Assembly: GCA_003439945.1 (NCBI GenBank)
Contig: QVRM01002145.1
Coordinates: forward strand, 395,001-459,000
DNA from: Dermanyssus gallinae
Taxonomy: Eukaryota; Arthropoda; Arachnida; Mesostigmata; Dermanyssidae
Direction of reading: 5' to 3'
DNA: 64,000 nucleotides
Below are positions 63,518 to 64,000 of the stretch, one piece after another. Under the pieces are notes generated by a model. The model was not told the DNA's origin. It made no database searches and worked only from the letters and a program-made list of their open reading frames with translations. The first letter of the stretch is position 1, and each line of letters begins with the position of its first letter. A program made the position numbers and the translations under genes.

Positions 63518-64000
63518 TTATTACTATTTTTTAATACTTGAGTTACAGGGATTTGTGATTAACTAACAGTCTACGTTGCGCAATTATCTGGGACTCAAGA
63601 TGAGGGGCCTTCTCTAACCACAGAAGCTCCAGAATTTCGCGGTGTTTCAGGTAGCAGGCCCGCCTGAACCACAGACTCGCCCGCTTTTGTCAAGACTTTC
63701 TTTTTTGACTACCACTGTCTTTACGGCAGCTCCTAAAGTGTAATTTCTCTGACCTACTTTAATTGGCTGCATGGACTCGCGCTTAAATGAACAAAAAGTT
63801 GAGCTTTCTTGAGGGATACTCGCTCGAAACATGATGCGTAGCGTGCATGTGGCCCGGGCATGCGCAGAAAGACTATTAAGTGCTTTCGCGCAAAAAGCTC
63901 AATGATCTCTTATCCCTGAAACTATATCGGATACTCGGTATTATGGAATACAGGGTTGATTGTACTTCGTTCGCTGTGAGAAACGTACGTGAATTGATCA

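Overview
Eukaryotic, almost certainly arthropod, nuclear DNA. The window has no operons, prokaryotic ribosome binding sites or dense coding. It holds one small intron-containing neurohormone gene, many degraded non-LTR retrotransposons, a mariner transposon, tRNA-derived SINEs, foldback elements, and very abundant (TTG/CAA)n, (TA)n and (AAT)n microsatellites. The hormone (ion transport peptide / crustacean hyperglycemic hormone family) and the mix of transposable elements suggest a chelicerate, perhaps a mite. That assignment is inference, because no species-specific marker is visible.

Layout. 0-13.8 kb: microsatellites, two minisatellites, and two SINE families called SINE-A and SINE-B here; SINE-B ends in a hairpin. 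13.997-16.977 kb: the only gene I can support, a two-exon ITP/CHH-like precursor. Its 2.6-kb intron carries a fragment of an R2-clade retrotransposon, and both ends of the coding region are flanked by CAA-type repeats. 17-22.8 kb: repeats with no gene recognised. 22.84-24.43 kb (minus): decayed non-LTR element of 'family Z'. 24.5-28.4 kb (plus): a nearly complete jockey/CR1-group ORF2 with endonuclease and reverse transcriptase, broken by stops. 28.4-40.4 kb: mostly unrecognised, AT-rich, with one short 5'-truncated family Z copy (36.4 kb) flanked by a 14-bp duplication. 40.464-41.753 kb: mariner with intact 28-bp terminal repeats and three in-frame stops. 42.3-51.05 kb: a nested cluster. A retrotransposon with a restriction-like endonuclease (element H) is split by a 4.58-kb family Z element carrying a PHD/esterase ORF1 and an endonuclease/RT ORF2; a 13-bp target-site duplication marks the join. 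51.13-52.29 kb: a 1.16-kb foldback element with arms of about 483 bp. 52.4-64 kb: unrecognised sequence, a SINE-A with a 12-bp duplication, and an R1-clade remnant at 58.8-60.4 kb.

The elements are best read as a chronicle of insertions, and none of them looks able to encode an intact protein. The two observations I rate highest are the complete hormone coding region, whose second exon is too short to stand out as an ORF, and a Cys/His-rich C-terminal domain whose spacing is identical in three divergent family Z copies. Everything rests on reading the sequence by eye; no database search or alignment program was run, so element edges without a stated duplication are approximate.
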